A DNA stretch of 64,000 nt from Nageia nagi. Taxonomy: Eukaryota; Pinophyta. Numbering within the stretch: position 1 is the stretch's first letter; the number at the start of each line of letters is the position of its first letter. The notes beneath the pieces were generated by a model. The model did not search any database. It was not told the origin of the DNA and saw only the letters and a list, made by a program, of their open reading frames with translations. The translations under genes were made by a program, and so were the position numbers. The stretch spans positions 177,134,001 through 177,198,000 of the forward strand of contig JBITNC010000001.1 of assembly GCA_050084985.1 (NCBI GenBank), written 5' to 3'. This document shows, piece by piece, positions 59,961 to 64,000 of the stretch.

Positions 59961-61227
59961 TAAATTATGAATGATCCATCTCAAAACACCAAGAAAACCA
60001 AGGAACTAAGCAAAAAAGGGGTGCTCTAAATCGACATAGACACACTCCCCCCATAAAGCTTTTATTCACACTTTTAAAGGATTCCCCAAAAAACTTGTTA
60101 AGGATTACAATATAAATGGATTTAAATATATTGATCCTAGCTTTACATTGCAAAAAATGACACTCCAATCTGAGTCCATTTTCCTAGGTTATGGAATTAA
60201 ATCTAATGCCTCCAAAAATTTAATTTTAATGCCCAACCTAGACTTTTAAAAAATTAAAATATTAATATGATTTTAAAAATTAGAAAAATATATTTTTTTT
60301 GACTTATTTATAAACTATAGGGAGGCTAAAAAAATTAAATTAAAACATGCAAAATGAGAATTATGGAGGTAGGTAGAGCAATGGTGCTATTGAAGCCATA
60401 TAAAGGTTGCAATGGAGATGAGCTCTTGTGAATAGAGTCTAAGAGGGCCAAGGGTTTTTGCCTAGGCATTAGTAGTTTGAGGAGGAGCCATGCACTAGGT
60501 AGGTTAGAGGCCAAGTAACTCACATAGGAGGACCAAGTGATAACATTAGAGGGCCAAGTAACAAATGCAACTAGGAGAGACATGCATCAATGTGAGCTGT
60601 GAGGGGGCTCCAAGAGATAACATCACAAGATAATGTGTCTAAAAGAAGAGCCACAAAATTGAAGTTGGGAGATGAGGTGAGATCCTTGTAATGAGCCAAT
60701 AGTGCAATCCAATTGAATCATGCATAATAGTCCACCATTTTTGCAATTAAAAGGGATCAAAAAAATCATTCACTAATAGCACACAATAGTTTAGAGTCAA
60801 GCACTAGGTGAAGATAATGTTGGCTAGAGAGGCTACGATATCATATGTGACACCCAAAATTATACACATGAGTAGTCACCTATGCTATTCTTAATATGCC
60901 ATGTATTATAGAGGTATGAAAGGAGAGAAAAATGAATGTAAAAGTGGTGATTCACCATTTAGAAGATGATCTAGTATATGAATGCATAGTAAATGGTGTT
61001 GAGATTAAAGAAGCAACCTAATAATAGGAACATGATTTTGAGGATCATATGAGCTATGTCAGAGGCATAAAAAGAGCTAGGAAAATCCACTCCAATAATG
61101 CCATAGTAAATACAACAATACTATAGATCATGAACAAGAAGGAGTGCAAAAACATAAATTGCACAACCTAGAAGAAAGAACTAGATTTGAGAAAGCTTCA
61201 TAAAGAGTCGGCATGCTTATAAAAAAT
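59961..61227. other. Leader region of Copia-1
   Basis: Between gag and the 5' LTR on the minus strand. No further gene is supported. Near 60829-60843 (minus) the sequence TATGATATCGTAGCC after GTGTCACA resembles an LTR end followed by a Met-tRNA primer site, so part of another copia leader may be merged here. Confidence 0.45.
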
Positions 61228-61244
61228 TCAACTTGCTCTAGCAT
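61228..61244 (-). other. Putative primer binding site of Copia-1
   Basis: Directly inside the 5' LTR the minus strand reads AATGCTAGAGCAAGTTG, similar to the Met-tRNA type TGGTATCAGAGCAAG with a few bases lost. Confidence 0.5.
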
Positions 61245-61530
61245 TGTGAAGATTCATAAGGAGATAAAATCAAAACTAGAAAGAAAAATGTAAAATCACC
61301 ACAAAAATAAGAAGAGAAGATAGAATCTCAAACTTGATTGGATTGAAATGAGAATGGAGCCCAAATAAATAAGCAAAAATACAAGCTAGTGTACAAAAGC
61401 ATGCCTACCATGTGTGAATGGTAAAATCCATAAAGCAATAAAAAAGTGATTATCACCACCACAAAATAGATAGAAATAATAATACCTAGGAAATAATTAA
61501 ATACTCCTAAGTGAACTAAATACTCTAATA
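61245..61530 (-). repeat. 5' LTR of Copia-1
   Basis: Direct copy of 36211-36491, starting TATTAGAGTATT (TG lost to mutation) and ending CTTCACA, 286 bp. The external flank ATATA (61531-61535) matches the flank of the other LTR. Confidence 0.85.
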
Positions 61531-62050
61531 ATATACTAAGTCTTGATAACACCTTTCATGAAGATATATACAAATTGATATTGGTATTGTAATATTGAAG
61601 CTGAATTTGTTTTTTCTCCACCATATCATGGATGAAATGGTACTTTAATTGAAATTACTTTGATCTATTATGGTGGATGGGATTGTATACCAACTAAATG
61701 GAACTCTTATTATCAAAATCAAGAATAGTTACTCCATATTGTTTATCATCAATCTCTTTAAGTAACTTCCTGAACCATAATGCTTGAGAACTAGCTATAG
61801 TAAGAGCAATATACTATGCTTCAAAAGAGAAAAGTGTTATTGTAGATTGCTTATTGGAGCTCCATATAATGAAACCTAAACCAAGTGAGAAACATTATCC
61901 AAAAGTGGAATTCCTAATACCTAGATTGCTACCCCAATCACTATCACTGAAAGCAACAAGTTCCATCTTCTCAACATGAGAATAATGGATACCAAAATCA
62001 ATGATACCTTAAACATATCGTAGAATTAATTTTGCAGCCTTCATATGCAA
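61531..62050 (-). pseudogene. Copia-2 RNase H
   Basis: The minus strand gives AAKLILRYV, ELVAFSDSDWGSNLG (first Asp, near 61960), FIIWSSNKQSTITLF, ALTIASSQALWFRKLL and YHFIHDMVEKKQIQLQYYNT. The frame is cut at 61531 by Copia-1 within the I-F-T-K region. Confidence 0.85.
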
Positions 62051-62920
62051 AATGGAAGTATCATTCATATATCTAGACACCATTGAGATAACAAATTTAA
62101 TATCAAGCTTAATATTGCAAAGAAATATGAGACTACCTACAATGCTCCTAAATTTTTTACATTTATTTTTGGAGCACTATCATCTTTGCAAAGTAACTTT
62201 CCATGAGCTATAGGATTTAAAATAACAATATAATTATCTATGCAATATTTTGTGAGAATGTCTCTTGCATGATTGTTTTGAAAAATAAAAATTTGATCTT
62301 GACATTGACATACCTCCATGTAAAGAAAATACCTCATAAGGCCCAAATCCTTCATATCAAACTCATGCATCAAATGACTTCTAAATTTTTCATTCATAAT
62401 GGAATCACTTCCCATGTAAATTAATTCATCAACATAAAGAGAAATAATTAAAATATGATTACCTTCTCTTTTCATGTAGAGTGTTGGCTCATTTTTTCTC
62501 CTAATGAGCCCAAACCTTTGGAAATATCCATCAATCCAAGTGTACCAAGCTCTTGGAGCTTGCTTGAGGCCATACAATGCCTTCTTGAGCTTGTACAAAT
62601 GCTCCTCTTTACCTTGCACTTGAAATCCTTAATCTTGTTGCACATAAACCTCTTCATCTAAGTATCCATTCAAGAATGTAGTCTTTATATCCATGTGATG
62701 TACATTCCAATACTTTTGGTAAGCCAATGAAAGAAGCATTCTTACTATTTCTTATCTTGTAGCTGGTGCAAAAGTCTTCTCAAAATCCACACTATATTTT
62801 TATGTGAACCCTTTGGAAATCAATCTTGCTTTATATCTTTCAATTGTTCCATCACTATTGTATTTAGTTTTTTAGACCCGCTTGGAGCCTATGCATCTCT
62901 TTCCTTTAGGAAACTCATAA
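62051..62920 (-). pseudogene. Copia-2 reverse transcriptase
   Basis: An open stretch of 160 codons (62137-62619) carries LKKALYGLKQAPRAWY, LIISLYVDELIYMGS (catalytic YVDD now YVDE) and FDMKDLGLMRYFLYMEV. Upstream, in broken frames, come KARLISKGFT (near 62830) and MDIKTTFLNGYLDEEVYVQQ (near 62680). The change at the second catalytic Asp would by itself abolish activity. Confidence 0.9.
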
Positions 62921-63426
62921 AATTCCCAGGTATCATTCTTTTCAATTGAGTGAAGCTCTTCTTGCATGGCCTTCATTCATATATTTTTGGTGCAAGCTTT
63001 CTCATAATAATATGGATCAAAATAAAATAAAAAATAACATTCTAGGATTCACACAATGCATAATTAACCATCTCCCCTTTGGGTTTTCATCTATTTCCAT
63101 ATCACTAAATTGTTACACAAACTTTTCCATTTCATGAAATTGACTTCTAGTAAGCCTTTGATGAAAGTTTGGATCTAAAACTTGAGAAGGAGAATGGTTT
63201 TAAAAAAAAAAATTACCTCTTTTTATCTTAATCACTTCTTGATTCACACTTGGAGAACCTTCACTTGAAGGAGAAGTAGTTGTGGATTTGGAGGTACTTG
63301 ATGGGGGACTTGGAGGCACCACTTGAATATTTGGAAGAGAATTTGATCTCTTGGGCTACACATTCTTCAATTTTAAGTGTTTTCATGGCTAGGAACTTCT
63401 TGTTCAATATCCATAATGCATTTTTG

Positions 63427-64000
63427 TTATTGTCCATAGACTTTCCTCTCCTCAAAAATGATATCCCTAGACACAACTATTAATTTAGTTTTAGGATTGT
63501 AAATCCTATATGCTTTACTCTCTTCACTATACCCAATGAACACATATGGTTCACTCTTTGCATCCAATTTTTTTAAAATTTGTTTTAGCACATGAGCATA
63601 TGCCAAAAAACCAAAAACTCTAAAATGCCAAAAAATTGGCTTCTTGTCATACCAAGCTTCAAAAAGGGTTTTTCCTTCAATTGTACTAGTAGAGCATCTA
63701 TTTAAAATATAATTGAATATTTTCACTACTTTAGCCCAATATATGTTATTAAATTTTTTAGATTGCAATAAATATCTTGCCATATCCATGAGAGTTCTAT
63801 TTTTTCTTTAGCCACTCCTTTTTATTTAGGAGTATAGGTTGTAGTATATTGCCTCTTAGTACGATGTTCTTTGTACAAAATAGTAAATTCATTAGAGGCA
63901 TACTCTCCCCCTCTATCACTTCTTACATATTTAATTTTATGCTCACTCTTATTTTCAACCAACTCCTTGAATTACTTTAAATAATAATGCCTCATGTTTA
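63427..64000 (-). pseudogene. Copia-2 integrase (right part), cut by window end
   Basis: 63790-64000 shows KYVRSDRGGEYASNEF (second catalytic Asp) and KGVAKEK (Glu region). The open stretch 63427-63789 continues MDMARYLLQSKKFNNIYWAK, FGFLAYAHVLK and YVFIGYSEESKAYRIYNPKT, the typical end of a copia integrase. The first catalytic Asp and the zinc-binding part lie beyond the window. Between this and RT (62921-63426) is a Ser/Pro-rich linker without domains. Confidence 0.9.

Larger units (their letters stand above)
36211..61530 (-). mobile_element. Copia-1: Ty1/copia element split by three insertions, TSD ATATA
   Basis: The LTRs are at 61245-61530 (5') and 36211-36491 (3'). Exact ATATA duplications lie outside both (36206-36210 and 61531-61535). 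The minus-strand order is gag, protease, integrase, RT, RNase H, polypurine tract, LTR. RT is interrupted by the Tat element (39607-57389) and by a truncated LTR element (38039-39293). RNase H is interrupted by a solo LTR (36731-37177). In each case the copia frame resumes directly past the insertion. About 5.8 kb remain as Copia-1 itself. Confidence 0.9.
35641..64000 (-). mobile_element. Copia-2: outer Ty1/copia element, partial, hosting the nest
   Basis: Copia-2 runs on the minus strand from beyond the right edge to a 3' LTR at about 35641-36157. Integrase, RT and most of RNase H are at 61.5-64 kb. The last ~15 RNase H residues are at 36158-36210, on the other side of Copia-1. Removing Copia-1 plus one TSD copy restores a continuous RNase H end (IFMKGVIKT joined to a YMMLRYS...IKGE trace) followed by the polypurine tract AAGGGGGAGAA. 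The left LTR end is approximate. Confidence 0.85.

Overview
The window reads as plant nuclear DNA, probably from a gymnosperm with a very large genome. It is strongly AT-rich, contains decayed plant PPR gene fragments, and is otherwise made of LTR retrotransposons nested inside each other. I see no intact host gene, no rRNA or tRNA gene and no CRISPR array. The gymnosperm assignment is inference from PPR style, element size and base composition; no sequence search was possible.

Layout. (1) 1-4.0 kb: the 3' end of a Ty3/gypsy-like element, with a decayed antisense reading frame, a polypurine tract and an LTR. (2) 4.0-13.3 kb: AT-rich, gene-poor DNA. (3) 13.3-34.0 kb: a near-tandem direct segmental duplication (copy A 13335-24031, copy B 24695-34028). 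It carries PPR pseudogene pieces on the plus strand and repeated PPR-derived units on the minus strand. Copy A was later hit by a Ty1/copia element (13576-15743, TSD CTCTA) and a gag-only LTR element (19573-22435). Copy B still shows the empty site of the second and has its own 1.7-kb insertion. (4) 35.6-64 kb: a stack of nested elements. Copia-2 (minus, running off the right edge) contains Copia-1 (36211-61530, TSD ATATA). Copia-1 is in turn split by a solo LTR (36731-37177, TSD AGATG), a truncated LTR element (38039-39293) and a 17.8-kb Ty3/gypsy Tat-type element (39607-57389, TSD AAGGT). The copia reading frames resume on the far side of each insertion, which supports the reconstruction independently of the TSDs.

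The Tat element is the most interesting object. It has 848-bp LTRs and a gag-pol largely in one frame, now broken by stops and two one-base deletions: coiled-coil leader, gag with zinc knuckle, protease, RT, RNase H, a second (archaeal-type) RNase H and integrase. Beyond pol it carries a sense extra ORF that looks internally duplicated, a non-coding spacer with paired hairpins, and an antisense, intron-containing gene of the plant mobile domain (PMD) type. Five clusters of a 20-21-bp-periodic motif (core CACCGAYGACT) lie in both LTRs, just after the primer binding site, inside the antisense intron and upstream of the antisense gene.

How it fits together: the Tat gag-pol would supply replication functions, while the extra sense ORF and the antisense PMD gene would be accessory functions. 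Host PMD proteins (MAIN/MAIL1 in Arabidopsis) act in genome maintenance and transposon silencing, so a transposon-borne copy could interfere with silencing; that is a hypothesis. This copy is dead, with stops, frameshifts and a lost integrase Asp. Coordinates of decayed domains are approximate; LTR and TSD boundaries were read base by base.
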